Assembly (NCBI RefSeq): GCF_900167085.1
Contig: NZ_FUXA01000011.1
Coordinates: 1-64,000, forward strand
DNA length: 64,000 nucleotides
Source: Eubacterium ruminantium
Lineage (GTDB): Bacteria; Bacillota; Clostridia; Lachnospirales; Lachnospiraceae
Reading direction: 5' to 3'
Shown here: one piece after another, positions 24,237 through 33,253 of the stretch
Position numbering within the stretch: position 1 is the first letter of the stretch
How the letters are laid out: every line of letters begins with the position of its first letter
Position numbers and translations under genes: made by a program
Notes under the pieces: model-generated
Databases searched by the model: none
What the model was told of the DNA's origin: nothing
What the model saw: only the letters and a program-made list of their open reading frames with translations

Positions 24237-24706
24237 TGGAAGAAAAGAAAACTGTATTTTATTATGTAAGGCAGGCATTTGCGACATATGGAGTCATCGT
24301 GTTGGTCTTTGCCGTAATGAGTATCGTAATAGGTGAAAGAACGAAAGATTATGCAACTCTTTTTTCCATGGGAAATGCCGGAATGTCAATGCCGATATTG
24401 ATGGAATTGCTTTTGTTGGCTGTAATAATCACGCTTGCGCAAGTGGTTTTTCTGACGGACATATGGATCATGAATATGTCAATGATGATCAGAAATGTGC
24501 TCTTTTTTGTGTCGGTACTGATTGTAATTGTATTTATGATTGTGGCATTTAATTGGTTTCCCACAAGAGATATGACTGCGTGGTTAGGATTTATCATATC
24601 GTATGCGCTTAGCATGATCATCAGTGTGCTTATAACGAGGCTAAAAGAAAGAGCCGAAAATACAAAAATGCAGGAAGCTTTGGATAAGTATAACAGAAGA
24701 AAATAG
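24233..24706 (+). CDS. DUF3021 family membrane protein
   Basis: 157 residues with four hydrophobic segments (about residues 14-30, 50-72, 82-104 and 110-132) and a charged coiled C-terminus, starting with ATGA overlap to the LytTR gene. DUF3021 proteins are the usual neighbours of lone LytTR regulators and are thought to restrain them at the membrane (LytTR regulatory systems). Confidence 0.85.
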   Translation: MMEEKKTVFYYVRQAFATYGVIVLVFAVMSIVIGERTKDYATLFSMGNAGMSMPILMELLLLAVIITLAQVVFLTDIWIMNMSMMIRNVLFFVSVLIVIVFMIVAFNWFPTRDMTAWLGFIISYALSMIISVLITRLKERAENTKMQEALDKYNRRK

Positions 24707-24717
24707 AGGGCTTCAAA

Positions 24718-24929
24718 AACTATACATTATGCTGTTGCAAAAATATTCGGAACATTGATCTTCGACCGCGGATGGTACGGATATGCCTGCATGTATATCC
24801 TGTGGGAAGTGCAAGCGGGTATGCCCTATGAATGTAGATGTGACGGATAATTCAAGAAAACGTAAAAATGGAACAGAGTGTATTCTGTGCATGGAATGTG
24901 TGAAGAACTGTTCGAAGAATGCACTTTGA
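24718..24929 (+). pseudogene. 4Fe-4S-binding membrane protein, C-terminal remnant
   Basis: One frame gives KIFGTLIFDRGWYGYAC, the usual segment before the cysteine cluster of NapH-like ferredoxin membrane proteins. Another frame then gives CISCGKCKRVCPMN and CILCMECVKNCSKNAL with TGA at 24927: two CxxCxxCxxxC-type clusters. The N-terminal membrane part is missing and a frameshift separates the pieces. Confidence 0.65.
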
Positions 24930-24978
24930 ACTTCGGGATAATAGACTATGAATCGGAATTTGATGGTGAGGTAGTAAT

Positions 24979-25410
24979 ATGATTCGGATTATGAAAGCAA
25001 GTGATTTAGCACAATGTGGTAGGATTTATGCAAAAGCATTCCCAATAGAACATTGGGGAATAGACTGGACGGAAGAAAATGCAAAAGACTATCTTCAAGA
25101 TTTTTTTGAACAGAAAAGGTTTGTCGGATATGTATATGAAGATAATGAAGAGGTGTTAGGTTGCATATTCGCACTTTGTAAGATTTCAGGAAGCAAAAAA
25201 GAGATTTACATTAATGAGATGGCAGTGCTTCCTGAACGACAGGGTCTTGGAATAGGTAAGCAACTATTGAATGCTGTTAAAGATTACAGTAAAAATAACG
25301 GACTTGCAGGAATTGTACTTTATACAAGTGAGTATGCCCCAGCAGCAAAGTTTTATGAAAAGAATGGGTTTAAGTTGTCAAAGGGGACTATATGTATGTA
25401 CTGTGAGTGA
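24979..25410 (+). CDS. GNAT family N-acetyltransferase
   Basis: 143 residues: IRIMKASDLAQCGRIYAKAFP opening, EIYINEMAVLPERQGLGIGKQLL (acetyl-CoA loop about residues 89-96) and AAKFYEKNGFKLSKG. Similar to small stand-alone GNATs common in this region. The ribosome site GGTGAGG is moderate. Confidence 0.85.
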   Translation: MIRIMKASDLAQCGRIYAKAFPIEHWGIDWTEENAKDYLQDFFEQKRFVGYVYEDNEEVLGCIFALCKISGSKKEIYINEMAVLPERQGLGIGKQLLNAVKDYSKNNGLAGIVLYTSEYAPAAKFYEKNGFKLSKGTICMYCE

Positions 25411-25469
25411 TCAAAGGTATATAAAAATTTCTGTTTGTCAGAGCGATAAATTCTGATTTGTCGGGTTGA

Positions 25470-25568
25470 CTGCTGGAACATAAAAATGGAAGATATAGAA
25501 CTGCCGAAGAATTGGTCGAATAATATGAAAGCAGTATTTTGGAAAATGTAGATATTTGGAAGAATTAA
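25470..25568 (+). pseudogene. C-terminal scrap with an in-frame TAA
   Basis: Codons read LLEHKNGRYRTAEELVE, TAA (25521), YESSILENVDIWKN, TAA (25566). Both halves look like one protein C-terminus, perhaps of a methyltransferase-type enzyme, with a nonsense codon between. No start or ribosome site. Confidence 0.35.
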
Positions 25569-25612
25569 TTCTAATTTGGATATTATCTTTAAGTTAAACG
25601 TAGAAAGGAGTA

Positions 25613-25909
25613 ATGTATATGTTCGTTTTGTTAGTCAGATACAAGTGTAAGCAGGGATGCAGAGGCCGCTATTATGAGGCGATAAGAGAGAAACATATAG
25701 ACGAGATGAGCCGTGCTGAGGAAGGGTGCCTTCGTTATGAATATTCTTATGGTATGGCTGAGGATGAACTTCTTTTGACGGAAGTATGGCAGGATGCTGA
25801 AGCCATTGAATTTCATAAGAACAGCGAGCATTTTGCCAAGCTGGGAGAACTCAAGGCAGAATATGTTGAGAACACTGAGTTTATGAAGTTTAGCGCGGAA
25901 CAGGTCTAA
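25613..25909 (+). CDS. Antibiotic biosynthesis monooxygenase (ABM) domain protein
   Basis: 98 residues with the ferredoxin-like ABM pattern: FVLLVRYKCKQGCRGRYYEAI, EEGCLRYEYSYGMAEDELLLTEVWQDAEAIEFHKNSEHF. Such proteins are small cofactor-free oxygenases or quinol-type enzymes (YgiN-like) despite the family name. AGGAG lies about 6 nt before ATG 25613; ATG 25619 is an alternative. Confidence 0.85.
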   Translation: MYMFVLLVRYKCKQGCRGRYYEAIREKHIDEMSRAEEGCLRYEYSYGMAEDELLLTEVWQDAEAIEFHKNSEHFAKLGELKAEYVENTEFMKFSAEQV

Positions 25910-25949
25910 GAGGAATATTATGATCACAATAGAACAAAGGAGATAATGC

Positions 25950-27110
25950 ATGATTCTGTTAGTTGTTGATACACAAAAGGGCTGTTTTGATGAGAGACTG
26001 TTTGCGTTTGAAATAGTAAGGGATAATATCAAACAGTTGATATCTGTTGCAAGAGAGAATAATGTTGAGGTCATATATGTCCAGCATGATGATGGGCCAG
26101 GGACCGATCTTGATAAATTTACTGAGAACTATGAAATATATGAGGAATTCGCTCCAAGAGATGGAGAAAAGCATTTTGAAAAGAATGTAAACAGTGCCTT
26201 TCACCCTATGACCGGATTAACTGAGTATCTGCTGTCCAAGAATGAGAAAGATATTATTGTTATAGGTGTATCAACTGATTATTGTATGGATGCGACTATT
26301 AAAAGTGGATTTGAAAAGGGATTTAATATATATGTTCCAGAGTATACAAACTCAACTTACGATAATCCATACTTTGATAAAGAAACTGCATATCATTACT
26401 TTAATGAATTCATGTGGAATAAGCGATACGCAAAGGTTATTTCATTTGAGCAAGCGATTCAAATGTTGCGATCTGAAGATAATAAAAAGAACCCATGGGA
26501 AGAAATAAGTCTGGAAACATATGAAAAGCATATGAGTTTGGATAGCGTTAAGCAACTACAGGTGATGAACCAGATAATGAAAAGGCAGTTTGAAGACTAT
26601 CCTGTTGATACAGTAATGATCTTAGGTGTTGCCGGCGGAAATGGTTTGGAACACATTGACATTAAGAAATACAAAAAAGTATATGGAGTCGATATAAACG
26701 AGTTATATCTTCAGGAAACCCAAAAGCGTTATTCTAATCTTGCTGATATTTTGCAGTATTTACATCTTGATATAGTTTGCGAAACTGAAAAGTTGCCTCA
26801 GTCACAATTACTGGTTGCAAATTTGTTAATAGAATATATTGGATATGATGCTTTTGTCAGGGCAATTAAAAAAATCAATCCTGAGTACATTTCCTGTGTG
26901 ATTCAGATTAATACAGATGAGGAAATGTGGGTTTCAGACTCGCCATATATTCATGCATTTGATGGATTGGATGAAATACATTATCAGATGGAATCGGAAG
27001 TTCTGAGTGAAAAAATAAATTCGATTGGTTTTAAATTGATTATGCAGGATAAGGTGGATCTTCCAAATAGTAAAGCACTGGTAAGATTAGATTTTCAAAG
27101 AATTGTGTGA
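25950..27110 (+). CDS. Isochorismatase-like hydrolase fused to a SAM-dependent methyltransferase
   Basis: 386 residues. Residues 1-175 form an isochorismatase-family cysteine hydrolase with the D-K-C triad (Asp7 in LLVVDTQKG, Lys about 79, Cys112 in STDYCMDAT). From about 183 (NPWEEISLETYEKHMS) a complete class I methyltransferase follows, with SAM motif MILGVAGGNGLEHID (about 224-238), YGVDIN, and a post-I ANLLIEYIGY. In my knowledge these are normally separate small proteins. The frame is open and intact, so this is a true in-frame fusion; the joined substrates are unknown. An AAAGGAG ribosome site precedes the ATG. Confidence 0.8.
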   Translation: MILLVVDTQKGCFDERLFAFEIVRDNIKQLISVARENNVEVIYVQHDDGPGTDLDKFTENYEIYEEFAPRDGEKHFEKNVNSAFHPMTGLTEYLLSKNEKDIIVIGVSTDYCMDATIKSGFEKGFNIYVPEYTNSTYDNPYFDKETAYHYFNEFMWNKRYAKVISFEQAIQMLRSEDNKKNPWEEISLETYEKHMSLDSVKQLQVMNQIMKRQFEDYPVDTVMILGVAGGNGLEHIDIKKYKKVYGVDINELYLQETQKRYSNLADILQYLHLDIVCETEKLPQSQLLVANLLIEYIGYDAFVRAIKKINPEYISCVIQINTDEEMWVSDSPYIHAFDGLDEIHYQMESEVLSEKINSIGFKLIMQDKVDLPNSKALVRLDFQRIV

Positions 27111-27224
27111 TTAAACCGGAAGATATAACTTACAAACTATATTTCAAAAATGGTCAATAAAAAACAGCCACCTTATTCGTATATTGTATGTAGGAAGTTT
27201 TACAATACGAAAGGGGCGAAAAAA

Positions 27225-28505
27225 ATGAAAAGAAGAGGAATTGTGCTTGGACTGATTTGTGTCCTTCTGATGAGCGGATGTACGAAGAATATGACAGGTA
27301 ATCCGGTCGGTGGAAATGTTTCGGATACATCGGAGGTTCCTTCTGCGACAGTGACGGATTCAGGAATATCAAATTGCATTGAGAAATCCTTGACGGAAAC
27401 CGAGGAACAAATTGTGGAAGGTGCCTATGTTAACAGTTTCAGCTGTGGATATTTAAGTGGAGATCTCGTACCGGACCAGTATACAATGTATCTGGTGACC
27501 AATGAAGAAGAACTTGCATATGCGGAATGTTATCTCGGAATGCAGATTCCGTTAAATGTGGATGATTTTTCTGGTTTTAATATTGGCCTTGCGGAAGAAT
27601 TTCAGAAAATGAAGGAAGCCTATCCGATTTCGGATTACAATTATCTTCTCTATTATAGTGAATACAGTCAGGGTGGACATTACCATCATTCGGATTCCGT
27701 GGTGTTTAACGAAGACAGAATCTATTTTCATTATGATGAGGTGAAATCTCCAGAAGGCGAAGTCGGCACAGATGTGATGGAAGGCGATTTTGACATGGCG
27801 GCGGTTCCGAAGGCGTTTTTTGAAGGAAAGAACTTCAAAAATACGAAAAGATACGGAATTCTGCTTACCGAAGAAGGTACTGCCGACAACGAAGTGGGAG
27901 AAGGATGGTGTGCCAAATTCGAGTACGGCAATCCGGATTTCGTCAATGAAACCTTTGTTTATTTTACCGAAGATGGCTACAAATGTGTCAATGCTCATAA
28001 TTCATATATTCCGGGCACATCGAAATGGGAAAGATGGATGGATTATTACGAACCTGTATCCACAAGGGAGGAAGTACTTGAGGCCGCAAAGAAACACGGA
28101 TCGAACGGGAACTTATTCTATCAGGGAGATGATAAAATGTATGAACCCGAAGATTTTTTAGATAAAGTGGATGTTTCGGAAATGCAGGAACCTGCGTCAA
28201 AAGTATCACAGCAAGATGCAAATACTCCCGATACATCTACAGATAAAGCTATAAAAGTAGTATGGAGTAACATTTATTATTGGGCTATGGGAAGTGACTA
28301 TGTATATATAGATTCAGATGGAAATATTTATGCGGAGCACGAGATGGAGGAACCCTTGTTCAATCCATTAGGGGCATGTGATGAAACTTATACAGGGAAG
28401 AAGTTTACGGAAGAAGAGTTTAATGCGTTCCTCAAATTAAAATATGATGATGAGGTTGCTCAGAAAGAGGTGCTAAGCAAAAAGGGTATCAAATTCGGAA
28501 AATGA
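27225..28505 (+). CDS. Putative surface lipoprotein
   Basis: 426 residues from ATG 27225 (GAAAGGGGCG upstream; the longer frame from 27150 would hide the signal peptide). The first 19 residues form a lipoprotein signal (MKRRGIVLGLICVLLMSGC; lipobox LMSGC, lipidated Cys19). A Ser/Thr-rich spacer is followed by a large acidic domain of unrecognised family, and a final section (about 355-426) with VWSNIYYWAMGSDY. Likely anchored outside the membrane. Function unknown. Confidence 0.75.
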   Translation: MKRRGIVLGLICVLLMSGCTKNMTGNPVGGNVSDTSEVPSATVTDSGISNCIEKSLTETEEQIVEGAYVNSFSCGYLSGDLVPDQYTMYLVTNEEELAYAECYLGMQIPLNVDDFSGFNIGLAEEFQKMKEAYPISDYNYLLYYSEYSQGGHYHHSDSVVFNEDRIYFHYDEVKSPEGEVGTDVMEGDFDMAAVPKAFFEGKNFKNTKRYGILLTEEGTADNEVGEGWCAKFEYGNPDFVNETFVYFTEDGYKCVNAHNSYIPGTSKWERWMDYYEPVSTREEVLEAAKKHGSNGNLFYQGDDKMYEPEDFLDKVDVSEMQEPASKVSQQDANTPDTSTDKAIKVVWSNIYYWAMGSDYVYIDSDGNIYAEHEMEEPLFNPLGACDETYTGKKFTEEEFNAFLKLKYDDEVAQKEVLSKKGIKFGK

Positions 28506-28546
28506 CCTAGCTTGCATTACTTTTATATATTGTTTTTCATAGCTAT

Positions 28547-28580
28547 AGGCAACGTGACAATCACGTTGCCTCTTGTTCTT
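28547..28580 (+). terminator. Intrinsic terminator after the lipoprotein gene
   Basis: 11-bp stem, arm AGGCAACGTGA, loop CAA, followed by TCTTGTTCTT. Confidence 0.75.
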
Positions 28581-28629
28581 CTCCACTGACTATTATTTTA
28601 ACTTTATCGTCAAACCACGAAACATTAAA

Positions 28630-28757
28630 ATCATCACACCGCTTATGAGCGATTGGACTCTAGTGACATTGAAACCATGATAATCTATGTTATAATTAAT
28701 TTGTTTTCCGAAACTGATGTGTTTTTTTTCGAAATGGCTTGTAAAAGTTTATTACAG
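28630..28757 (+). pseudogene. Internally deleted remnant of the small membrane gene family
   Basis: 28630-28661 matches 1202-1233 with one difference; then the sequence jumps to 28679-28757, which matches 1320-1399 (gene end and 3' flank) with few differences. About 90 bases of the gene are deleted between. It is thus a second, broken copy of the 914 gene and its downstream flank. Confidence 0.75.
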
Positions 28758-28834
28758 GATAATAGACTAAGACAAAAAGGGATTTGTAGGGCTCTTCTAT
28801 AAGAAAAAGAACTCGATAAAATCCGGTTTGTCGG

Positions 28835-28927
28835 ATGGTAATTATACATATTGAAGATGATTTTGATCTGCAAAAGATTGCTATTCCCTTATCTTCAGTT
28901 TTTCCTGAACAAAGAATAGAGAGGTAA
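28835..28927 (+). pseudogene. Possible scrap of a DNA glycosylase N-terminus
   Basis: The frame reads HIEDDFDLQKIA, an 8-oxoguanine-glycosylase-like opening, then diverges to the stop at 28925. It is short, has no ribosome site and could be chance. Confidence 0.25.
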
Positions 28928-28934
28928 CAGTGAA

Positions 28935-30626
28935 ATGTTAAAACATTTATTGTATTCGCAGGATAATATTAAAATGACTTTTTGTCTTGCGTTTATTATC
29001 TGGTTTATCATTCTTCTGATTGTGAGTAAAAAAGTCGGAAACAACCCCGCAAAAGCAAAAGCCTGGAAATGTCTGTGCCTTGTTCCGCTTGCAGCGGCAA
29101 TAATTCATTTCTTTGTTTTTTCATTCGGTGATGCGGTTCTGCCCTTGCTGGAGGAATATGGGTTCATTTATGCATCGGCTGTTCTAACGGCTCTGCTCCC
29201 GTTGTTTTATATAAAAAAGAGCAAAAAACCCGTAAAAATAATCGGCGCTGTGGTTACCGGCGCAGTATGTCTTCTTTCGCTTTTCTTCAATATCGATTCG
29301 TCGGTGTCGGTCAATTACTCGAACAGGGATTTGAAGAGCGCATACATTTCACTGTGCGATTATTTTGAAGAAAACTATATAATGAATGAGTGGAAAAAGC
29401 CTGATTACGAAAAAATCAAAACGGACGGCTTAAAGCTGATTGACGAAGCCGAAAAGACAGGCGATATTACGAAATACTACGAAGCGGTTGATGAATTCAC
29501 AAACAGCTTTTATGACGGACATATGAGCATATCCTTCTATGACGGAAACGATTACCTGATGACAAGGATAAAGCAATTCAACGACTACGGACTGTCTCTG
29601 ATTACACTTGACGACGGAACAACGATAGCCGTTGACGTTGAAGACGGACTTGAAATAAAAAACGGAGACACTGTTACAAAATGGAACGGCGTTCCGATTG
29701 ACCAAGCCATTGAAAGCGTGAACGTCCCGATGCCCGAGCCCGTATCCGAAAACGACAGGATTGATAAAGCGTTCTGGCTGGCGTGTATGGGAGGCGAGAG
29801 TGTTGAGGTTAGCTATATCAATTCGGATAACGAGGAAAAAACTCTTACTCTCGATAAGCTTGATTCAGAAATGCCCAGAGCATTGAAGGCAAGACGTCTG
29901 TTCTGGCATAACACAGACGAGGCATATTCTTATAAAATGCTTAACGGCAATACGGGATATATGAAAATCACTTCTGAAGAAACCGACAGGTTTCACGATT
30001 ATCTTGCCTATTGCACCGGCAACCATAATTACGCAAGGGAAATGTTCAGAAACGACCTGCGGGAACTGAAAAATCAGGGAATGACAAAGCTGGTCGTTGA
30101 CATAAGAAACAACGGCGGCGGGTATGACGAGGTTGCAACCGCTTTTGCAAGTCTGTTTACAAAAGAAAAAATGTACGCCTATTCGCTCGGAATCAGAAAG
30201 AACGGCGAGTACATTAAAACTGCCGACAGATATGTTTCGGCAGACGGCGAATTCAGTGATATTGAAGTACTCGTGCTTACCAATATGCGCTGCGCATCTG
30301 CGGGAGACGGAATGGTTCTTTATCTGTCAAGGCTTGACAACGTTACGGTTGCTGGCTTGTCCTGCCCCGCAGGCTGCAATCAGGAATCGGGCGGTTCGAT
30401 ATTTATGCCGAAAGGTATAGTTGTTAATTTCCCCGTGGGTCTTGTGCTGGACGAAGAAGCAAACCCAAATATTGACGTTGATTATTCAAGGCAAAGCCGA
30501 ACTCCGCTCGATGTTAAAATCCCTTTGACAAAGGAAGCGGCTCTTGAAATCTTTAATGAGGAAAACTTCGATAACGGTAAGGATTACGAGCTCGAATGGG
30601 CGATTGATTTTCTTGATGGACAATGA
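28935..30626 (+). CDS. S41 family peptidase with N-terminal membrane segments
   Basis: 563 residues. Four hydrophobic segments (about residues 12-32, 48-65, 72-90 and 100-115) anchor an extracellular part. That part has KLVVDIRNNGGGYDEVA, LTNMRCASAGDGMVLYL (catalytic Ser of the S41 fold) and a PDZ-like stretch (VEDGLEIKNGDTVTKWNG). S41 peptidases are tail-specific proteases related to CtpA. Codon choice is visibly richer in G/C at third positions (GGC, AAC, GAC, CCC) than in the neighbours, suggesting recent transfer from another clostridial lineage. Confidence 0.85.
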   Translation: MLKHLLYSQDNIKMTFCLAFIIWFIILLIVSKKVGNNPAKAKAWKCLCLVPLAAAIIHFFVFSFGDAVLPLLEEYGFIYASAVLTALLPLFYIKKSKKPVKIIGAVVTGAVCLLSLFFNIDSSVSVNYSNRDLKSAYISLCDYFEENYIMNEWKKPDYEKIKTDGLKLIDEAEKTGDITKYYEAVDEFTNSFYDGHMSISFYDGNDYLMTRIKQFNDYGLSLITLDDGTTIAVDVEDGLEIKNGDTVTKWNGVPIDQAIESVNVPMPEPVSENDRIDKAFWLACMGGESVEVSYINSDNEEKTLTLDKLDSEMPRALKARRLFWHNTDEAYSYKMLNGNTGYMKITSEETDRFHDYLAYCTGNHNYAREMFRNDLRELKNQGMTKLVVDIRNNGGGYDEVATAFASLFTKEKMYAYSLGIRKNGEYIKTADRYVSADGEFSDIEVLVLTNMRCASAGDGMVLYLSRLDNVTVAGLSCPAGCNQESGGSIFMPKGIVVNFPVGLVLDEEANPNIDVDYSRQSRTPLDVKIPLTKEAALEIFNEENFDNGKDYELEWAIDFLDGQ

Positions 30627-30655
30627 TAATCGATGTTTAAGAAAAGGAGACGACT

Positions 30656-31090
30656 ATGGAGATTGCTATGATATATATATTTGCATATGCTCTGTTGGCG
30701 GTGATTTTAATATCCGTGATTACGCTGATTGTAGTTATGATTATAAATATAAAGAAAAAGAAAAAAGTCGGAAAAATTATAAGAAATGGAATAATCGTAG
30801 GAATAGTATTAGCATATATGATTACTATCTGGATTAGTTCTCATAAATCATATCCATTGATCAATGATTGGGCTTTCTTGGGCAAAGATATTAATGTCAT
30901 CGAACATAAATACAAGACGTTTAAAGAATACTTCACGAGAGAAGATGGATCTGGATATGCGGTCTTGATGACAGAGCAGATTACTGGGATAAAAATGTAT
31001 GATGCAGGTGATTACTCCTGTTACTACATGGAATTTGATAAGAACGGAAAGATTATCAAGGTGTATTGTGCAAGACCATTTGGTGGATGA
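30656..31090 (+). CDS. Hypothetical membrane protein
   Basis: 144 residues: two hydrophobic segments (about residues 8-30 and 46-62) separated by KKKKKVGK, then a soluble C-terminal domain ending GKIIKVYCARPFGG. Strong AAGGAG 8 nt before the ATG. Codon choice returns to the AT-rich local style. Family not recognised. Confidence 0.65.
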   Translation: MEIAMIYIFAYALLAVILISVITLIVVMIINIKKKKKVGKIIRNGIIVGIVLAYMITIWISSHKSYPLINDWAFLGKDINVIEHKYKTFKEYFTREDGSGYAVLMTEQITGIKMYDAGDYSCYYMEFDKNGKIIKVYCARPFGG

Positions 31091-31097
31091 ATAAACG

Positions 31098-31181
31098 ATG
31101 ATGAAAAAAACGATTTATCGGGATGATGCGATAGTAAGTTATATTGGAAGAAACCTTACCAAGGCAAAATATAATATATGA
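31098..31181 (+). other. Short ORF, probable scrap
   Basis: 27 codons (MMKKTIYRDDAIVSYIGRN and on) with no ribosome site. Its 3' end and the terminator behind it are shared with 11946-12025. Confidence 0.3.
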
Positions 31182-31189
31182 TTTTTACG

Positions 31190-31222
31190 ACCGCTATGAG
31201 AATTATTTCATGGCGGTTTTTT
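31190..31222 (+). terminator. Intrinsic terminator, copy B
   Basis: Same 10-bp stem as at 11994 (ACCGCTATGA / TCATGGCGGT), then T6. It is followed directly by a conserved leader. Confidence 0.8.
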
Positions 31223-31239
31223 CATTCACAGCATCTTTG

Positions 31240-31303
31240 TATCCATTCACAACAGATTTTCTATATAGGATTAATGTTGTTGTAATATCCAATCATCGAA
31301 GCT
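31240..31303 (+). promoter_or_regulatory. Conserved leader, copy 3
   Basis: Contains ATTCACAACAGATTTTC and CCAATCATCGAAGC in the same order as 6961-7019; it leads directly into the hairpin element. Confidence 0.5.
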
Positions 31304-31407
31304 ACCGATTACGAAGTAATCGGTGGTCCGAGTGAAACAAGGATGCGTTCTGCAAAGCAGAACCAAGACTTCCATAGGAAGACTTGCATATCGCTGAAAG
31401 CAATATG
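31304..31407 (+). ncRNA. Five-hairpin structured element, copy 2
   Basis: Same length (104 nt) and same five hairpins as 7020-7123. Most differences fall in loops (AAG to AAA, GTA to ATA) or keep pairing: in hairpin 1 a G-T pair becomes A-T (arm ACCGATTAC). One change in hairpin 5 leaves a C-A mismatch. It ends 63 nt before the ATG at 31471. The sequence is also an open frame here, but out of register with the gene, which argues against coding. Confidence 0.6.
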
Positions 31408-31470
31408 TCACAAGATAAAACAAAACGACGAATCGCAGAAATATATACTAAATCGATGGAGGATATGACA

Positions 31471-31704
31471 ATGAATAATTCAAAGAAAGAAACAATTAGT
31501 ACAAGTAAGAAGATAATATGTGTAGTTACAGTTATTATAGCTATTGCAGCTGCATATGGACTTATATATGGAATAGTAAGAGCAAATAGTATGATAATCT
31601 TTCAGGCTTCATCGCTTGCAGCAATTGATACAGTTACTATCTGTTTGAATAGCAAGAATATTAAGAAGGAAAGAGAAGCAAAGAAGAACGAAGTAATAGA
31701 ATAA
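31471..31704 (+). CDS. Small two-pass membrane protein (77 aa)
   Basis: Start ATG 31471, 8 nt after GGAGG. Two hydrophobic segments (about residues 13-33 and 38-54) and a lysine/glutamate-rich end. Residues around YGIVRANSMIIFQASSLAA resemble the equivalent part of the 914 protein (YHADSRLIGEASLFA), so they are probably relatives. It shares the leader and hairpin element with the 7188 gene. Function unknown. Confidence 0.65.
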   Translation: MNNSKKETISTSKKIICVVTVIIAIAAAYGLIYGIVRANSMIIFQASSLAAIDTVTICLNSKNIKKEREAKKNEVIE

Positions 31705-31998
31705 TAGATATAATCAAATAGTGAAGCGATATAGAAGAATTCTTTGATATTATTGACTGGTGATATATTCAAAAACTACTATTATGTTACTTAAAAGTAG
31801 AAGCAAAACAAGCTTTTTGAAGCAAATTATATTGTGCCAATTTACTGATACAATTGAAACGGAAATAGATGCATTTTTAGACCTAAAGACGCCTAAGCGA
31901 TTTTTTGAAAAGCTAGTTATTAAGCCATCCATGACCATACAGACCTAATGGGCTAGGTGGCTAGGATACCTCCCCATAAGTAACATAATACCTTCTCC
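31705..31998. other. Gene-free stretch
   Basis: A 62-codon frame on either strand (31750-31948) has no ribosome site and no recognisable motif. Nothing else is seen here. Confidence 0.4.
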
Positions 31999-32030
31999 AA
32001 AAGAGCGTGTCTACCCCGACACGCTCTTTT
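31999..32030. terminator. Bidirectional intrinsic terminator
   Basis: Perfect 13-bp stem (arm AAAAGAGCGTGTC, loop TACCCC), with T-runs available on both strands. Confidence 0.85.
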
Positions 32031-32050
32031 ACTATCTTCAGTGTTTGTGC

Positions 32051-32162
32051 CATATCTGCCAATGGCAGATATGAAAGTCTTTGCTTCGCAAAGCCTTTGC
32101 TACACTGCGTGTAGCGCATCCTGAGCTTCGCTTCGGAGCAACGATTTCTTTCAGAAATCGTT
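32051..32162 (-). ncRNA. Five-hairpin structured element, copy 3 (inverted, diverged)
   Basis: Read on the minus strand it has the same order: a 10-bp hairpin with GAA loop, a short GCTCCG/CGAAGC-type hairpin with GAA loop, arm GCTACAC, then CTTTGC with GAA loop inside AAAG/CTTT, then arm CATATCTGCC, followed by the same GCACAA that follows copy 1. The stem bases differ widely from copies 1 and 2 while pairing is kept, which is strong covariation. No small membrane gene follows; a terminator does (31999). Confidence 0.6.
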
Positions 32163-32635
32163 ACCTGATATGCGGGTTTGCGGGCTTTTAGCTTTATTTT
32201 TTTGACTTCAAATATGGTTTACATAAACAAGAATATTATGTCTACTGATACAAAGTGTGACAATTATTCATTGTCAAAAGTCTCGGAACCCGCATAAATA
32301 AAGGAAAAATCCACCTTTCGAGGAGGTGGATTTTCTGCAAGATTATTTATTCATTTTTATAAAATTGGCTATTTTACTTGATTTACTTATCTGATGTGAG
32401 TAGGTTTAATAGTTCATCGTCGGATTCTTTATCTAATTTCATACAATCTATTAGGCATTATTTTTTTTAGGAGTATCTCCGGTACAGTTTTGGTATGTTG
32501 TAACCAATATCGCGTCCGGTATGGGACTTATCAAATGCAGAAATATGGTTATTCCATTTAATTATGTTCAGAGTATCAATAATATCTGTATAAGTTTGGA
32601 ATTAAAGACAATCCTTGGAAAAATCTTGATTATAC
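32163..32635. other. Gene-free stretch with a terminator and gene scraps
   Basis: Contains a 7-bp inverted repeat (TGACAAT / ATTGTCA, 32269-32287) and an 11-bp terminator-like hairpin at 32306-32334 (arm AAAATCCACCT). Near 32590-32660 a frame reads KFGIKDNPWKNLDYTQFGNA, apparently the scrap of a larger gene that runs into the minus-strand gene. No intact gene. Confidence 0.45.
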
Positions 32636-32959
32636 TCAGTTTGGAAATGCATATGAAGGCTTGACCGCAGTATCGTCCTGCTTTTCCTCATCGTCCGTGA
32701 CCGAGGAATTACTGTCCGCATCATCATCGGACTGCTCACCCTCTCGGAGCTTTTCAAGCTGTTCATGCTCACGCTCAATTACAGAGAAAAGGTCTTTGCC
32801 ACTCAGCTTGAACTTGTCGGACAGGAACATGATGTAGAGCTTGTTATATTCTGCTCTATCCTTATCAAGCTCCTTTGTCTCGTCAGCGATAGCTTTCTCA
32901 CGCTTTGCGATCTTCTTTTCGAGCTTCGCCAGCTTGTCAGCGATAGAAGTCGTAGCCAT
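32636..32959 (-). CDS. Coiled-coil protein, DUF4315-like
   Basis: 107 residues. The first half (KLAKLEKKIAKREKAIADETKEL) is a charged coiled coil; a central DKFKLSGKDLFSVIEREHEQL is followed by a Ser/Asp-rich disordered tail. DUF4315 proteins with this layout are typical cargo of Tn916/CTn-type conjugative elements; the match is by style. The last residues may be foreign, since the 3' end meets scrap sequence. GGTGGTG ribosome-like site before the ATG. Its presence close to an integrase supports a mobile-element remnant. Confidence 0.55.
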   Translation of the reverse strand: MATTSIADKLAKLEKKIAKREKAIADETKELDKDRAEYNKLYIMFLSDKFKLSGKDLFSVIEREHEQLEKLREGEQSDDDADSNSSVTDDEEKQDDTAVKPSYAFPN

Positions 32960-33253
32960 ATCATCACCACCATTCTGAAATTTTAGTCGAGCCGATCACT
33001 CAGCCCCATACTAAAATTATAGCGCACTTCCGTATAAAAAGTCTATTCGCAGTGCGCATGAAGTTGAGTGCACCATTAGAATTTTTCGTTCGGCATTGCG
33101 CACAAGGTGATATAAAAAAGCAGCGGAGCGGATATTGCTTTACGCTTCACTGCTTGTGGAGATATTCGATTTTAGATTTTTGATAGCTTTGAAAAAGGGA
33201 GTAGCTGATTTCAAATTTGACTTTTTTACAGGTATACTCCCTCCCCCTTTTTA

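Noticed and set aside
31750-31948. 62-codon frames on both strands as a small gene or transposase piece
   Set aside because: No ribosome site and no family signature on either strand.
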